The notes below the pieces were generated by a model. The model saw nothing but the letters and a program-made list of their open reading frames with translations, was not told where the DNA came from and did not search any database. A stretch of DNA of 64,000 bases, taken from NCBI GenBank assembly GCA_027486255.1, contig JAIXPL010000001.1:1-64000 (forward strand), written 5' to 3'. The translations under genes were made by a program, and so were the position numbers. The stretch comes from Comamonadaceae bacterium (GTDB lineage: Bacteria; Pseudomonadota; Gammaproteobacteria; Burkholderiales; Burkholderiaceae_C). This document shows, one piece after another, positions 12,279-26,438 of this stretch. How positions within the stretch are numbered: position 1 is the stretch's first letter; every line of letters starts with the position of its first letter.

Positions 12279-12318
12279 ACACCCCGCCGAATCTTCGATT
12301 CTGCGGGGTGTTCTTTTT
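12279..12318 (+). terminator. Rho-independent terminator after tRNA-Thr
   Basis: CACCCCGCCGAATC-TTC-GATTCTGCGGGGTG followed by TTCTTTTT. Confidence 0.85.
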
Positions 12319-12346
12319 GGGGCGACGGATCCTGCCTGCTTGCCCG

Positions 12347-14950
12347 TCAGGCGCTGCGCTGCAATGCCTGCCGTGCCCTCTCGACGATGTGCTGGGCATC
12401 GACTTGGAAGTAAGCGCGCAGCGCAGCCCGGGTGTCGCTGCGCCCAAAGCCGTCCGTGCCCAGCGTGGCATAGCGCCGGCCCTCGGGCACGAAAGCCCGC
12501 ACGCTCTCAGGCACGGCGCGCACATAGTCCGTGGCCGCCACGATAGGCCCCTGGGTCTGCGCCAGCAGGCTGGCGACGTAGGGCGTCTGTCCAAGGGCCT
12601 CCTGCGCCATGCCGTCGCGGGCCAGCTCGCTCCAGCTGGTGATGCTCAGCACCTCCACGCCCACACCGCCCTCGGCCAGCTGCTGGGCGGCCTTGATGAC
12701 CTCGGTGAGGATGGCGCCTGAGCCCAGCAGGGTCACGCGCGCACCATCGGCCGGGCCCATGCAGGCCAAGCGGTAGCCGCCGCGCAGCACGGCCTCTGCC
12801 GCGCCTTCGGGCAGGTCGGGCTGGGCATAGTTTTCGTTCATCAGCGTGACGTAATAGAACACGTCCTGCTGCTCAATGAGCATCTCGCGCATGCCGGCAT
12901 CCAAGATGACCGCCAGCTCGCCCGCAAAGGCTGGGTCGTAGGCCTTGCAGTTCGGAATGGTGGCGGCCACCAGGTGGCTGCTGCCGTCCTGGTGTTGCAG
13001 GCCTTCGCCGCCCAGCGTGGTGCGCCCGGAGGTCGCGCCCAGCAGGAAGCCGCGCGCCCGCTGGTCGGCCGCAGCCCAGATGGCGTCGCCCACACGCTGG
13101 AAGCCGAACATGGAGTAATAAATGTAGAAGGGCAGCATGGCCAGGCCGTGCACGCTGTAGCTGGTGGCGGCGGCCGTCCAGCTGGCGATGGCGCCGGCCT
13201 CGCTGATGCCTTCCTCCAGGATCTGGCCGTCCAGGGCTTCGCGGTAGCTCAGCACCGAGCCGATGTCCTCGGGCGCGTAGCGCTGCCCCACGCTGCTGTA
13301 GATGCCCACCTGCTTGAACAGGTTGGCCATGCCGAAGGTGCGCGCCTCGTCGGCCACGATGGGCACGATGCGCGGGCCGAGCTCTTTGTCCTTGAGCAGG
13401 GTGCCCAGCATGCGCACGAAGGCCATGGTGGTGCTCATCTCCTTGCCTTCGGCCTTCAGCGCAAACTGCGCGTAGCCCTCCATGGCAGGCACCGGCACCA
13501 CATCGCAGGCCGTCTCGCGCCTTGGCAGGGCGCCGCCCAGCCGGTCGCGGTGCTCGCGCAGGTAGCGCATCTCGGGGCTGTCCTCGGCGGGCTTGAAGAA
13601 GGCCAGGCTGCGGGCCTGTTCGTCAGACAGTGGCAACTTGAAGCGGTCGCGGTAGTCGATCAGGTCGGCCTCGTCGAATTTTTTCTGGCTGTGCGTGGTC
13701 ATCTTGCCCTGGCCCGCACTGCCCATGCCGTAGCCCTTCTTGGTGTGCGCCAGGATCACGGTGGGCTGGCCCTGGTGGGCTGCGGCGGCGGCATAGGCCG
13801 CGTGGATCTTCACCAGGTCGTGTCCGCCGCGTTTGAGGCGGTCGATCTGCTCGTCGGTCATGCCCTGAGCCAGGCGGGTCAGCGCTTCGTTCTGGCCGAA
13901 GAAGTTGTCGCGGTTAAAGCGTCCATCCTTGGCCGCGAAGGTTTGCATCTGGCCATCGACGGTTTGCGCGAAGGCCCGGCTCAGGGCGCCGGTGTGATCG
14001 CTTGCGAACAGGCCGTCCCAGTCGCTGCCCCAGACCAGCTTGATCACGTTCCAGCCGGCCCCCGCGAACAGTTTTTCCAGCTCGTCAATGATGCGGCCGT
14101 TGCCCCGCACCGGGCCATCGAGGCGCTGCAGGTTGCAATTGACCACCCAGACCAGGTTGTCGAGCTTTTCCCGTGCCGCCAGGGTCAGGGCACTCATGCT
14201 TTCAGGCTCATCCATCTCGCCGTCGCCGAACACGCCCCAGACCTTGCGGCCCGAGCAGTCAAGCTGTTGGCGGTGGGTGAGGTAGCGCATGAAACGCGCG
14301 TGGTAGATCGAGCTGATTGGACCGATCCCCATGGAGCCCGTGGGGAACTGCCAGAAGTCGGGCATCAGCCAGGGATGGGGGTAGCTCGACAGGCCCCGGG
14401 CACCATGGGCCGGGGCCTCGATCTCCCGGCGGTAGTGCAGCAAGTCGGCTTCGGTGAGGCGCCCCTCCAGGAAGGCCCGGGCATACACCCCCGGTGCGCT
14501 GTGCGGCTGGAAGAAGACCAGGTCACCGCCATGTGAGCCACTGCGCGCATGGAAGAAATGGTGAAAGCCGGTTTCGAACAGGTCGGCCGCGCTGGCGTAG
14601 CTGGCGATGTGGCCGCCCAGCTCGCCATAGGCCTGGTTGGCGCGCACCACCATGGCCAGGGCATTCCAGCGCATCAGCGAGGCCAGGCGCTCCTCCATTT
14701 CGAGGTTGCCGGGGAAGGTGGGTTGGTCTTCTACCGCGATGGTGTTGATGTAAGGGGTGTTCAAGTCCGGCTGCCAGCCCAGCCGGTGGCTGCGCGCCAC
14801 GCGCACCAGTTCATCGAGCATCTGCTGCGCTCGCACCGGGCCCTCCGTGGCTGCCAGCGAAACCAGGGCGTCGCGCCATTCCTGGGTTTCGGCCGGGTCG
14901 GTGTCGAGGCTGTCTGCGTGGAGGTGGCGGGGGTCGGTCAGGGCGTTCAT
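12347..14950 (-). CDS. Homodimeric E1 2-oxoacid (pyruvate/2-oxobutyrate) dehydrogenase, AceE/MdeB-type
   Basis: AceE-like motifs VWGVFGDGEMDEPES...VVNCNLQRLDGPVRGN...; no aceF/lpd next to it; divergent Lrp gene. Start chosen at MNALTDPRHL. Confidence 0.9.
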   Translation of the reverse strand: MNALTDPRHLHADSLDTDPAETQEWRDALVSLAATEGPVRAQQMLDELVRVARSHRLGWQPDLNTPYINTIAVEDQPTFPGNLEMEERLASLMRWNALAMVVRANQAYGELGGHIASYASAADLFETGFHHFFHARSGSHGGDLVFFQPHSAPGVYARAFLEGRLTEADLLHYRREIEAPAHGARGLSSYPHPWLMPDFWQFPTGSMGIGPISSIYHARFMRYLTHRQQLDCSGRKVWGVFGDGEMDEPESMSALTLAAREKLDNLVWVVNCNLQRLDGPVRGNGRIIDELEKLFAGAGWNVIKLVWGSDWDGLFASDHTGALSRAFAQTVDGQMQTFAAKDGRFNRDNFFGQNEALTRLAQGMTDEQIDRLKRGGHDLVKIHAAYAAAAAHQGQPTVILAHTKKGYGMGSAGQGKMTTHSQKKFDEADLIDYRDRFKLPLSDEQARSLAFFKPAEDSPEMRYLREHRDRLGGALPRRETACDVVPVPAMEGYAQFALKAEGKEMSTTMAFVRMLGTLLKDKELGPRIVPIVADEARTFGMANLFKQVGIYSSVGQRYAPEDIGSVLSYREALDGQILEEGISEAGAIASWTAAATSYSVHGLAMLPFYIYYSMFGFQRVGDAIWAAADQRARGFLLGATSGRTTLGGEGLQHQDGSSHLVAATIPNCKAYDPAFAGELAVILDAGMREMLIEQQDVFYYVTLMNENYAQPDLPEGAAEAVLRGGYRLACMGPADGARVTLLGSGAILTEVIKAAQQLAEGGVGVEVLSITSWSELARDGMAQEALGQTPYVASLLAQTQGPIVAATDYVRAVPESVRAFVPEGRRYATLGTDGFGRSDTRAALRAYFQVDAQHIVERARQALQRSA

Positions 14951-15061
14951 GACATCGGGTGGACTGGGGTGATGCATGAACTGTAGGCAGGCAGCGCCCG
15001 TCAATAATGTTGAAATGAGATATGAAAGAATGCTTGAAAAGCAAGAAATGCTGAAAAAACA

Positions 15062-15544
15062 ATGAATCAAGGCATAAATGAACTCGACGCCCTCGACCTG
15101 AGGATCCTGGCCGAACTTCAGGCCGACGCCAGCCTCTCCAATGTCGAGCTGGCCCGGCGCGTGCAGCTCTCCCCCTCGCCCTGTCTGGCGCGGGTGCGGG
15201 CGCTGGAGAAGCGGGGGGTGATCCGGCAGTACGTCGCCCTGCTGGATGCGCAGAAGCTGGGGCTGCACCTGAACGTCTTCATCTCGATCAGCCTCAAGCA
15301 GCAAAGCCGCCAGGCTTTGCAGGAATTCGAAGAGCGCCTGACCTTGCGCGAGGAGGTCATGGAGTGCTACCTGATGACGGGGGATGCCGACTACCTGCTG
15401 CGCGTGGCCGTGCCCGACATGCCGGCGCTGGAGAGCTTCATCCTGGAGCAGCTCTCACCGATTGCCCAGGTCGAGAAGATCCGTTCGAGCTTCGCCCTCA
15501 AACAGGTGCGCTACAAGACCGCCTTGCCCTTGCATTCGGCCTGA
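15062..15544 (+). CDS. Lrp/AsnC family transcriptional regulator
   Basis: LDALDLRILAELQADASLSNVELARRVQLSPSPCLARVRALEKRGVI; C-terminal RAM-like domain. Confidence 0.94.
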   Translation: MNQGINELDALDLRILAELQADASLSNVELARRVQLSPSPCLARVRALEKRGVIRQYVALLDAQKLGLHLNVFISISLKQQSRQALQEFEERLTLREEVMECYLMTGDADYLLRVAVPDMPALESFILEQLSPIAQVEKIRSSFALKQVRYKTALPLHSA

Positions 15545-15558
15545 GCAGGGCTTGAGCG

Positions 15559-15867
15559 TCAGCGCTGACCCAGGATCTTGACCCGGACGGTGAGTACGTC
15601 CCAGCCGTCCTGCCGCAGCCGGGCGCGCAGAGTGGGCAGCAGTTGCCTGAGTTTGGCGGCGGCCGCGTTGCTGCTGACCATCAGGCACCAGTCCTGTCCC
15701 TCGACTGGCCCTGACTTGACCTGGCCTCGCATGCCCTCTGGAATGAGGCCCTCGACACAGCGGTACATGGCGCTGGACTGGTCGACCAGATGGGCCAGGC
15801 GTGCCAGGGCTGGGGCATGTTCAATGGCCTGGTCCAGGCGCAGCGCCGGGGGTAAGCGTCGGTACAT
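15559..15867 (-). CDS. DUF721/DciA-like protein
   Basis: ORF internal start MYRRLPPALRL; position upstream of secA and C-terminal LRQLLPTLRARLRQDGWDVLTVRVKIL. Confidence 0.7.
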   Translation of the reverse strand: MYRRLPPALRLDQAIEHAPALARLAHLVDQSSAMYRCVEGLIPEGMRGQVKSGPVEGQDWCLMVSSNAAAAKLRQLLPTLRARLRQDGWDVLTVRVKILGQR

Positions 15868-16133
15868 GGGGTGGGGGCGGGGTGCCGGAACGTTCTGGGC
15901 CGCCGGTGGGCTCAGCACGGTGGCTGTTTGGATTATGGGGCAGGGCCCCATGCTGCCAGCGTGTCTTGTCGGAGCGCCTCCGTGTGCCAAGGGGACTTTG
16001 TCGCGGGGCGTAAAATCCATCGATTGTGCGCCGCGGCGCCCCGGTCGACAGAGCGGGGCGTGCGGCTTCGTTTTGCCAAACACTCTGAAGGGTTTCTGGC
16101 TGCCCGGGCATGCGCCCGATCGGCTGATTGCGT

Positions 16134-18896
<2,763 letters not shown>

Positions 18897-18931
18897 GCAG
18901 CCGGGACCCACACACACGCAAGAGGACGCCC

Positions 18932-20161
18932 ATGCCCGTGAACCTGGTGGCGACGCCGGCCGCTGAACTTTTCCCCGTGCCCGGCGTGCGCTGGGGCATC
19001 ACCGAAGCCGGTGTGCGCAAGGCCCACCGCAAGGACCTGTCGGTCTTGCTGCTCGACGAAGGCAGCACCGTGGATGCCGTCTTCACGCAAAACCGGTTTT
19101 GCGCCGCCCCCGTGCAGGTCTGCCGCGAGCATCTGTTTCAGGGCTTTGGCATTCGCGCCATGCTCATCAACACAGGCAACGCCAATGCCGGCACCGGAGA
19201 CGACGGCTTGGTGCGCGCCCGCTCGACCTGCATTGCGCTGGCCCGCTTGCTGGAGATTGCGCCCGAGCAGGTGCTGCCCTTTTCCACCGGGGTGATCATG
19301 GAGCCCCTGCCCAGCGACCGCATCATCGCGGGCCTGCCCAAGGCACTCGACGCCGCCAAGCAAGACAGCTGGGCGCAGGCCGCCGAGGCCATCATGACCA
19401 CCGACACGGTGCCCAAGGCCTTCTCCCGGCGCGTGAGCGTGTCGGGCAAGACGGTGACCATCACCGGCATCAGCAAGGGCGCGGGCATGATCCGTCCCAA
19501 CATGGCCACCATGCTGGGTTTTATGGCCACCGATGCCTGCATCGCGCCCGCCCTGATGGCGGGCCTGGCCCGTGAGCTGGCCGAGGGCTCCTTCAACCGC
19601 GTGACGGTGGACGGCGACACCTCCACCAACGACTCCTTCGTCGTCGTCGCCACGCAGCAGGCTGGCCACGCGCCCATTACCTCATGGGCATCGGCCGAAG
19701 GCCAGGCCCTCAAGACCGCCTTGATGGAGGTGGCGCGCTTGCTGGCCCAGGCCATCGTGCGCGATGGCGAGGGTGCCACCAAGTTCATCACGGTGCGCGT
19801 AGAAGGCGGCCGCACGGCAGACGAATGCCGGCAGGTGGCTTATGCGATTGCGCATTCGCCGCTGGTCAAGACGGCTTTCTTTGCCAGCGACCCGAACCTC
19901 GGCCGCATCTTGGCGGCGGTGGGCTATGCCGGCATAGCCGACCTGGACCAGTCCCGCATCGACCTGTACCTCGACGAGGTGCTGGTGGCCAAAGACGGCG
20001 GTCGGCATCCCGGCTATGCCGAGGCCGATGGCGCGCGGGTGATGCAGCAAAGTGAGATCACAGTACGCGTGGTGCTGGGCCGCGGTGAGGCGGTCGATAC
20101 CGTCTGGACCTGCGATTTCTCCTACGACTACGTCAAGATCAACGCCGATTACCGCAGCTAA
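18932..20161 (+). CDS. argJ: Bifunctional ornithine acetyltransferase/N-acetylglutamate synthase
   Basis: [11 protein letters not shown]..., [17 protein letters not shown]..., [10 protein letters not shown]. Confidence 0.97.
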   Translation: MPVNLVATPAAELFPVPGVRWGITEAGVRKAHRKDLSVLLLDEGSTVDAVFTQNRFCAAPVQVCREHLFQGFGIRAMLINTGNANAGTGDDGLVRARSTCIALARLLEIAPEQVLPFSTGVIMEPLPSDRIIAGLPKALDAAKQDSWAQAAEAIMTTDTVPKAFSRRVSVSGKTVTITGISKGAGMIRPNMATMLGFMATDACIAPALMAGLARELAEGSFNRVTVDGDTSTNDSFVVVATQQAGHAPITSWASAEGQALKTALMEVARLLAQAIVRDGEGATKFITVRVEGGRTADECRQVAYAIAHSPLVKTAFFASDPNLGRILAAVGYAGIADLDQSRIDLYLDEVLVAKDGGRHPGYAEADGARVMQQSEITVRVVLGRGEAVDTVWTCDFSYDYVKINADYRS

Positions 20162-20215
20162 AGCGCCCTGCCGGGCGCTGCGCAGCGGCTGCGTGCAGAC
20201 TAAAGAAAGACCCCC

Positions 20216-21094
20216 ATGAACGACAGCATGGAGCGGCTCATCAGCCGCGTGGAAGCGCTGGTCGAGCGCATCGAGTCGGTGCTGCCCCAGGCGCTGCGTG
20301 CGCCCGACTGGTCCGAGGCCATCGCCTGGCGCTACCGCCGGCGCGCCGCCGGCCAGGGCAGCTTGGTGCCGGTGCGGCACACGGCCAGCATTCGCCTGGC
20401 AGACCTGCAGGAAATCGAGGACCAGAAAGACAAGATCCAGCGCAACACCGAGCAGTTCGTCAAGGGCCTGCCCGCCAACAACGTGCTGCTCACGGGTGCG
20501 CGCGGCACGGGCAAGTCCTCGCTGATCAAGGCCTGCCTGAACGAGTATGCGCCCCGGGGCCTGCGCCTGATCGAGATCGACAAGGACGACATCATTGATC
20601 TGCCGGACATCGTCGAGCTGGTCAGCAGCCGTCCGGAGAAGTTCATGGTCTTCTGCGATGACCTGAGCTTCGAGGACGGCGAGTCGGGCTACAAGGCGCT
20701 CAAGTCCATCCTCGATGGCTCAGTCGCCGCTTCCACGCCCAATGTGCTGATCTACGCCACCAGCAACCGCCGGCACCTGCTGCCCGAGTACATGAGCGAG
20801 AACCTCAGCTACCAGCACACGCCCGATGGCGAGGTGCATCCCGGCGAGGTGGTGGAAGAAAAGATTTCCCTCTCCGAGCGCTTTGGCCTGTGGGTGAGCT
20901 TCTACCCTTTCAGCCAGGACGAGTACCTCACCATCGTCGCGCAGTGGCTGGGTGCCTACGGCGTGCCTGCTGCCGAGATCGAGGCGGCCCGGCCGGCGGC
21001 GCTGCTCTGGTCGCTCGAGCGCGGTGGCTCGCGCAGCGGCCGCGTGGCCTACCAGTTCGCCCGCGACTACGCGGGCCAGCACGGGCGCACATGA
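20216..21094 (+). CDS. DUF815 family AAA ATPase
   Basis: NNVLLTGARGTGKSSLIKA..., FCDDLSFEDGESGYKALKSILDGS, ATSNRRHL. Confidence 0.92.
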   Translation: MNDSMERLISRVEALVERIESVLPQALRAPDWSEAIAWRYRRRAAGQGSLVPVRHTASIRLADLQEIEDQKDKIQRNTEQFVKGLPANNVLLTGARGTGKSSLIKACLNEYAPRGLRLIEIDKDDIIDLPDIVELVSSRPEKFMVFCDDLSFEDGESGYKALKSILDGSVAASTPNVLIYATSNRRHLLPEYMSENLSYQHTPDGEVHPGEVVEEKISLSERFGLWVSFYPFSQDEYLTIVAQWLGAYGVPAAEIEAARPAALLWSLERGGSRSGRVAYQFARDYAGQHGRT

Positions 21095-21567
21095 CCGCCT
21101 CTGCGGCCATCCTGGTGGCTGACGGTGACCGCCCACGCCAGGGCGGTGCGGACCGCCCCGTGGTGGATGTGGCCGTGGGCGTGCTGATTCGCCCGGACGG
21201 CCAGTTCCTGCTCACCTCCCGCCCCCCGGGCAAGGTGTACGAAGGCTACTGGGAGTTCCCCGGCGGCAAGCTCGAAGCCGGCGAGAGCGTCGAGCAGGCC
21301 TTGCGGCGCGAGTTGCAGGAGGAAATCGGCATCACCATAGGTGCGGCCCATCCCTGGCGTGTGGAGATGGTGGACTACCCGCACGCCCTGGTGCGGCTCA
21401 ATTTCTGCAAGGTCGTCGACTGGACGGGTGAGCTGCACATGAAGGAAGGCCAGCGCTTTGCCTGGCAGGGCCTGCCCGTGCAGGTGCAGCCGGTGCTGCC
21501 GGGTACCGTGCCGGTGCTGGCCTGGTTCGCCGAGGAGCGCCGCTTCGAGGGTGCCACGCACGCCTGA
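21091..21567 (+). CDS. mutT: NUDIX hydrolase, MutT-like 8-oxo-dGTP diphosphatase
   Basis: Nudix box GGKLEAGESVEQALRRELQEEIGI. Confidence 0.88.
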   Translation: MTASAAILVADGDRPRQGGADRPVVDVAVGVLIRPDGQFLLTSRPPGKVYEGYWEFPGGKLEAGESVEQALRRELQEEIGITIGAAHPWRVEMVDYPHALVRLNFCKVVDWTGELHMKEGQRFAWQGLPVQVQPVLPGTVPVLAWFAEERRFEGATHA

Positions 21568-21570
21568 GCT

Positions 21571-22245
21571 TCAGCCTGGCACATCCCAGGTGCGGCTCGC
21601 GGCCAGCACCGCTTCAGGGTAGGGCGCCTGGCCCCGTGAGCCGTTGTAGCGGCCCAGGGCCATGAAGAGCTCGCCGCGCTCCATGTCCAGGTAGTGCCTG
21701 AGGATCACGCAACCAAATCGCAGGTTCGTCTGCAGGTCAAAGAGCCGAGCCGGATCGCCGTCACCGATCAGCCGGCTCCAGAAGGGCATGACCTGCATGT
21801 AGCCGCGGGCCCCGGCGCTGCTGATGGCGTATTTGCGAAAGCCGCTTTCCACCTGGATCAGGCCCAGCACCAGCTTGCGGTCCAGGCCGGCGCGCTGAGC
21901 TTCGTACCAGACGGTTTGCAGAAACTCACGGCGGATTTGCGGCTGCGGGCTGTACCGCCCCAGACGGCTGCCTTGCCCAGCCAGCCAGCGCTCATGCGCC
22001 TGGCTCGCCGCCTGGGATGCGAATTCTGGACGGGGCGGTGCAGGGCTGGCGATGGCCGCGCTCAACACCGAGCGCACGGCATCGGCCAGGGGCTCCTCGA
22101 TCTGCCGACCTGCGTGCACAGGAGCGCTGCCCAGAAGCCACCCCAGTGCGGCGATGGATTCCAGGCTCAGCAGGAGCCAGCGTCGCCGCCCCTGCGAGGG
22201 CGGCGGCCTTGGAGAAAGGGAAACGGCGCGAGGCCGCAGGCTCAT
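21571..22245 (-). CDS. Lytic transglycosylase domain protein
   Basis: [32 protein letters not shown]...[15 protein letters not shown]. Confidence 0.92.
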   Translation of the reverse strand: MSLRPRAVSLSPRPPPSQGRRRWLLLSLESIAALGWLLGSAPVHAGRQIEEPLADAVRSVLSAAIASPAPPRPEFASQAASQAHERWLAGQGSRLGRYSPQPQIRREFLQTVWYEAQRAGLDRKLVLGLIQVESGFRKYAISSAGARGYMQVMPFWSRLIGDGDPARLFDLQTNLRFGCVILRHYLDMERGELFMALGRYNGSRGQAPYPEAVLAASRTWDVPG

Positions 22246-23984
22246 GCCCCCAGTCTAGACCTGAGGAAGGCCAGCACGCTGTCGGCGGCCACCTTGGTGG
22301 CCTCCGTGTCGCGGCGGTGCTGGTACTCCAGCTGACCTTCTTTCAGACCGCGCTCGGAGATCACCACCCGGTGGGGCACGCCGATGAGCTCCCAATCGGC
22401 GAACATGGCGCCCGGCCGCTCATCACGGTCGTCGAGCATCACGTCCACGCCCAGGGCCTGCAGGGCGTCGTGCAGCTTTTGCGCTTGCTCGCGCACCAGC
22501 TCACTGCGGTGCGCGCCGATGGGGCAGACCACCACCGTGAAGGGCGCAATCGCGTCGGGCCAGATGATGCCGCGCTGGTCGTGGTTCTGCTCGATGGCCG
22601 CAGCCGGCAGGCGCGTGACGCCGATGCCGTAGCAGCCCATCTCCATGAGCTTGGGCTTGCCGTCCTCGTCGAGGAAGGTCGCGTTCATGGCCTTGGAATA
22701 CTTGGTGCCCAGGTAGAACACATGGCCCACTTCAATGCCGCGCTCGATGGCCAGCACGCCTTGCCCGTCGGGCGAGGCATCGCCGGCCACCACGTTGCGC
22801 AGGTCTGCCACCAGTTCAGGCTCAGGCAGATCGCGGCCCCAGTTCACACCGGTGAGGTGGGCGTCGATTTCGTTGGCGCCGCAGACCCAGTCGGCCATCA
22901 CGGCCACCTCACGGTCGGCCACCAGGCGCACCGGTTTTTTCAGGCCGATGGGGCCCAGGTAGCCCGGCTTGCAGCCGAAGTGCTCTTCGATCTCGGCCAC
23001 GGTGGCAAAGCGGAAGGCCGCCAGGCCCGGCACCTTGCCGACCTTGACTTCGTTCATGTCGTGGTCGCCGCGCAGCAAAAGCAGCCAGACCTGGGTCTTG
23101 ACGATGGCGCCTTGTTCGTTGAGCTCGTCGGTGGCCAGCACCAAAGACTTGACCGTGCGCGACAAGGGCAGGCCCAGCAGCGCCGCCACGTCGGGGCAGG
23201 TGCTCTTGCCCGGGGTAGGCGTCTTCTTCAGGGCTTCGGTGGCTGCCGGACGTGGGCCCGCCGGCGGCAGGGCCTCGGCCTTTTCCATGTTGGCGGCGTA
23301 GTCGCTCGTCGGGCAGTAGACGATGGCGTCTTCACCCGTGGCGGCAATCACCTGGAATTCTTCCGACAGGTCGCCACCAATGGCGCCCGAGTCGGCGGCC
23401 ACGGCGCGGTAGCGCAGGCCGAAGCGGTCGAAGATGCGGCGGTAGGCCTCGGCCATGACCTGGTAGCTGGCCTTGGCCGCTGTCTGGTCGCGGTCGAAGC
23501 TGTAGGCGTCCTTCATGATGAACTCGCGCCCACGCATCAGGCCAAAGCGCGGCCTGCGCTCGTCACGGAACTTGGTCTGGATCTGGTAGAAATTCTTGGG
23601 CATCTGCTTGTAGCTGCGGATGTCCTGGCGGGCGATGTCGGTGATCACCTCTTCACTGGTGGGCTGCACCACGAAGTCGCGCCCATGTCGGTCGCTGATG
23701 CGCAGCAGTTCCGGCCCCATCTTCTCGAAGCGGCCCGTCTCCTGCCAGAGCTCGGCGGGCTGGATCACGGGCATGGTCAGCTCGATCGCGCCGGCCCGGT
23801 TCATTTCCTCACGCACGATGGCCTCTACCTTGCGGATCACCCGCAGGCCCATGGGCATGTAGTTGTAGATGCCGGCACCGAGTTTTTTGATCATGCCGGC
23901 GCGCATCATCAGCTGGTGGCTGACCACCTCGGCATCGGCCGGCGCTTCCTTGAGGGTGGAAATGAGGAACTCAGACGCTTTCAT
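22242..23984 (-). CDS. proS: Prolyl-tRNA synthetase
   Basis: [49 protein letters not shown]; class II aaRS motifs. Confidence 0.97.
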   Translation of the reverse strand: MKASEFLISTLKEAPADAEVVSHQLMMRAGMIKKLGAGIYNYMPMGLRVIRKVEAIVREEMNRAGAIELTMPVIQPAELWQETGRFEKMGPELLRISDRHGRDFVVQPTSEEVITDIARQDIRSYKQMPKNFYQIQTKFRDERRPRFGLMRGREFIMKDAYSFDRDQTAAKASYQVMAEAYRRIFDRFGLRYRAVAADSGAIGGDLSEEFQVIAATGEDAIVYCPTSDYAANMEKAEALPPAGPRPAATEALKKTPTPGKSTCPDVAALLGLPLSRTVKSLVLATDELNEQGAIVKTQVWLLLLRGDHDMNEVKVGKVPGLAAFRFATVAEIEEHFGCKPGYLGPIGLKKPVRLVADREVAVMADWVCGANEIDAHLTGVNWGRDLPEPELVADLRNVVAGDASPDGQGVLAIERGIEVGHVFYLGTKYSKAMNATFLDEDGKPKLMEMGCYGIGVTRLPAAAIEQNHDQRGIIWPDAIAPFTVVVCPIGAHRSELVREQAQKLHDALQALGVDVMLDDRDERPGAMFADWELIGVPHRVVISERGLKEGQLEYQHRRDTEATKVAADSVLAFLRSRLGA

Positions 23985-24085
23985 GGGGGAGGGGGGGAGG
24001 CGGCCCGGGCTGCTCGGCAGTGCGCTTGGCGCTGCTACCGTGGCTGTGCATAATGGGCTCAATTTTGAAATTTTGAGGTTCGATT

Positions 24086-24751
24086 ATGCTCGACCGCGAT
24101 GGCTTCAGGCCCAACGTCGGCATCATTCTGCTCAACCAGAAGAGCCAGGTTTTCTGGGGCAAGCGCATCCGCACCCACTCCTGGCAGTTTCCTCAGGGTG
24201 GCATTGACCGGGGCGAGAATCCCGAGCAGGCCATGTTCCGGGAACTGCACGAGGAAATCGGTCTCATGCCGCACCATGTGCAGGTGCTTGCCCGTACCCG
24301 GGACTGGTTGCGCTACGAGGTGCCGGACCGGTACATCCGCCGCGATGCGCGCGGTCATTACAAAGGCCAGAAACAGATCTGGTTCTTGCTCCAACTGGTG
24401 GGGCACGACTGGGATCTGAACCTGCGTGCCACGGACCACCCCGAGTTCGACGCTTGGCGCTGGAACGACTACTGGGTTCCGCTGGATGTGGTGGTCGAGT
24501 TCAAGCGCGGCGTTTATGAAATGGCGCTGAGTGAGCTCGCTCGCTTTGTGCCCCGCCTCGACGGCCGCCATGAGGGTCGCCACGACCCACGCAACCGCCA
24601 CCTGCGCCCCGGATTTCGCCCACGCGATGGTGCGGAGCAGGCGGTCTCCACAAGCACGCCCACCGGCGCATCCATGGATCTGCCGCCGGGTGCAAGCTTC
24701 GATCCGGATCCGCAGACCAGCTTGCAAGCCAGCCCCGAGGCCAAGCCATGA
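24086..24751 (+). CDS. rppH: RNA pyrophosphohydrolase
   Basis: [60 protein letters not shown]. Confidence 0.95.
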   Translation: MLDRDGFRPNVGIILLNQKSQVFWGKRIRTHSWQFPQGGIDRGENPEQAMFRELHEEIGLMPHHVQVLARTRDWLRYEVPDRYIRRDARGHYKGQKQIWFLLQLVGHDWDLNLRATDHPEFDAWRWNDYWVPLDVVVEFKRGVYEMALSELARFVPRLDGRHEGRHDPRNRHLRPGFRPRDGAEQAVSTSTPTGASMDLPPGASFDPDPQTSLQASPEAKP

Positions 24752-25251
24752 GCATGTCTCGGGCCCTGCTCATCGTGCTGGCTTGTACCGTGATCACCGG
24801 TGCCCGGGCCCAGTCCGGGTGGCTGGACGATGGCGCCTGGAAAGAAGGCGAGGTGCCCGCACCGCCGGCTTTCAGTATGGACAGGCTGATTCGCTTTGAG
24901 GTCAACCCCAACTCGCCTCTGGTGTATGCGGTGGACCCGCAGACCATCAGCATCTCTGCGGCCGACCGGGTGTTGCGCTACGTGGTGGTGGCCCGCAGTC
25001 CTTCGGGTGGCCGCAATGTGTTCTATGAGGGGCTTCGCTGTGCCACCGCCGAGGTCAAGACCTACGCACGCCACACGGGCGAGGCCTGGGTCATGATGGC
25101 CGAGCCCCAGTGGGCGCCCATGGCATCCCGCCCTTCTCGCCACGCCTTGATGTTCGCGCGCCAGGGTGCCTGCGATAACGCAGGCACGCCTTCTCAGCCT
25201 GCCGATGTGGTGCGGGCTCTGCGGCAGTCTGCGGGCTCGGGGAATCGCTGA
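24748..25251 (+). CDS. Exported CNP1-like family protein
   Basis: Signal peptide, [13 protein letters not shown]...[22 protein letters not shown]; 4-nt overlap with rppH. Confidence 0.8.
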   Translation: MSMSRALLIVLACTVITGARAQSGWLDDGAWKEGEVPAPPAFSMDRLIRFEVNPNSPLVYAVDPQTISISAADRVLRYVVVARSPSGGRNVFYEGLRCATAEVKTYARHTGEAWVMMAEPQWAPMASRPSRHALMFARQGACDNAGTPSQPADVVRALRQSAGSGNR

Positions 25252-25257
25252 GCCGCT

Positions 25258-26394
25258 TCAGCGCGAGATGACCAGGTTGGTGCGATGCACCATCTCTGGC
25301 TCGCCCGTGTACCCCAGCAGCTTTTCAAATTCGCCGGATGCCTTGCGGCAGATCAGACGGGCTTCAGCGCTGGAATAGTTGGCCAGGCCGCGGGCGATCT
25401 CCTGCCCGCTGGGGTCGCGCACGGCGATCACATCGCCCCGGGCAAAGTCTCCTTGTACAGCGGTCATGCCGATGGGCAGCAGGCTTTTGCCCTCGTCGCG
25501 CAGCTTCGCTGCGGCGCCCTCATCCACCAGCACCGATCCGCGAAGCTGCAGGTGGTCGGCCATCCACTGCTTGCGGGCTTGGTTCTTCTGGGTTTGTGCA
25601 ATCAGGGCCGTGCCCAGGCCCTCGCCTGAGGCCAGGCGCAGCAGGGCGTCGGGTTCACGCCCCCAGGCGATAACCGTCGAGGCCCCTGATCCAGCCGCCC
25701 GCTTGGCCGCCAGGATCTTGGTGATCATGCCGCCTTTGCCGATGCTCGAGCCCGCACCACCGGCCATCGTTTCCAGAGCCGGGTCCCCGGCCTGGGCCTC
25801 GTGCACGAAGGTCGCCGTCGGATCCTTGCGGGGATCAGCGGTATAGAGGCCCTTCTGGTCGGTGAGGATGATCAGCAGGTCGGCTTCGACCAGGTTGGCC
25901 ACCAGGGCGCCCAAGGTGTCGTTGTCGCCGAACTTGATTTCGTCGGTGACCACGGTGTCGTTCTCGTTGATCACAGGCACCACCCCCAGCTGCAGCAGGG
26001 TCAGCAGGGTGGAGCGGGCGTTGAGGTAGCGTTCGCGGTCAGCCAGATCCGCATGCGTGAGCAGCACCTGGGCGCTGCCCACGCCGAGCGCTCGCAGATT
26101 GCTTTCGTACACCTGCACCAGCCCCATCTGGCCCACGGCCGCCGCAGCCTGCAGTTCATGGATGGCGCTGGGGCGACTCATCCAGCCCAGGCGCTTCATG
26201 CCCTCGGCGATGGCGCCGCTGCTGACCATGATGACCTCATGCCCGCTGCGGCTGAGCTGGGCCAGCTGACGGCACCATTGGCCAATGGCCTCGGTATCCA
26301 GGCCGCGGCCTTCGTCGGTGACCAGGCTCGAGCCCACCTTGACCACGATGCGCCTGGCCTGGCTCAGCACTTCGGAAGCAGTCCTGCTCTGCAT
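25258..26394 (-). CDS. proB: Glutamate 5-kinase
   Basis: [20 protein letters not shown]..., C-terminal PUA domain. Confidence 0.96.
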   Translation of the reverse strand: MQSRTASEVLSQARRIVVKVGSSLVTDEGRGLDTEAIGQWCRQLAQLSRSGHEVIMVSSGAIAEGMKRLGWMSRPSAIHELQAAAAVGQMGLVQVYESNLRALGVGSAQVLLTHADLADRERYLNARSTLLTLLQLGVVPVINENDTVVTDEIKFGDNDTLGALVANLVEADLLIILTDQKGLYTADPRKDPTATFVHEAQAGDPALETMAGGAGSSIGKGGMITKILAAKRAAGSGASTVIAWGREPDALLRLASGEGLGTALIAQTQKNQARKQWMADHLQLRGSVLVDEGAAAKLRDEGKSLLPIGMTAVQGDFARGDVIAVRDPSGQEIARGLANYSSAEARLICRKASGEFEKLLGYTGEPEMVHRTNLVISR

Positions 26395-26438
26395 GTCGTT
26401 CTTCTTGTCCTTGTCGGGGTACTCGGCCCCTGTGTTCC

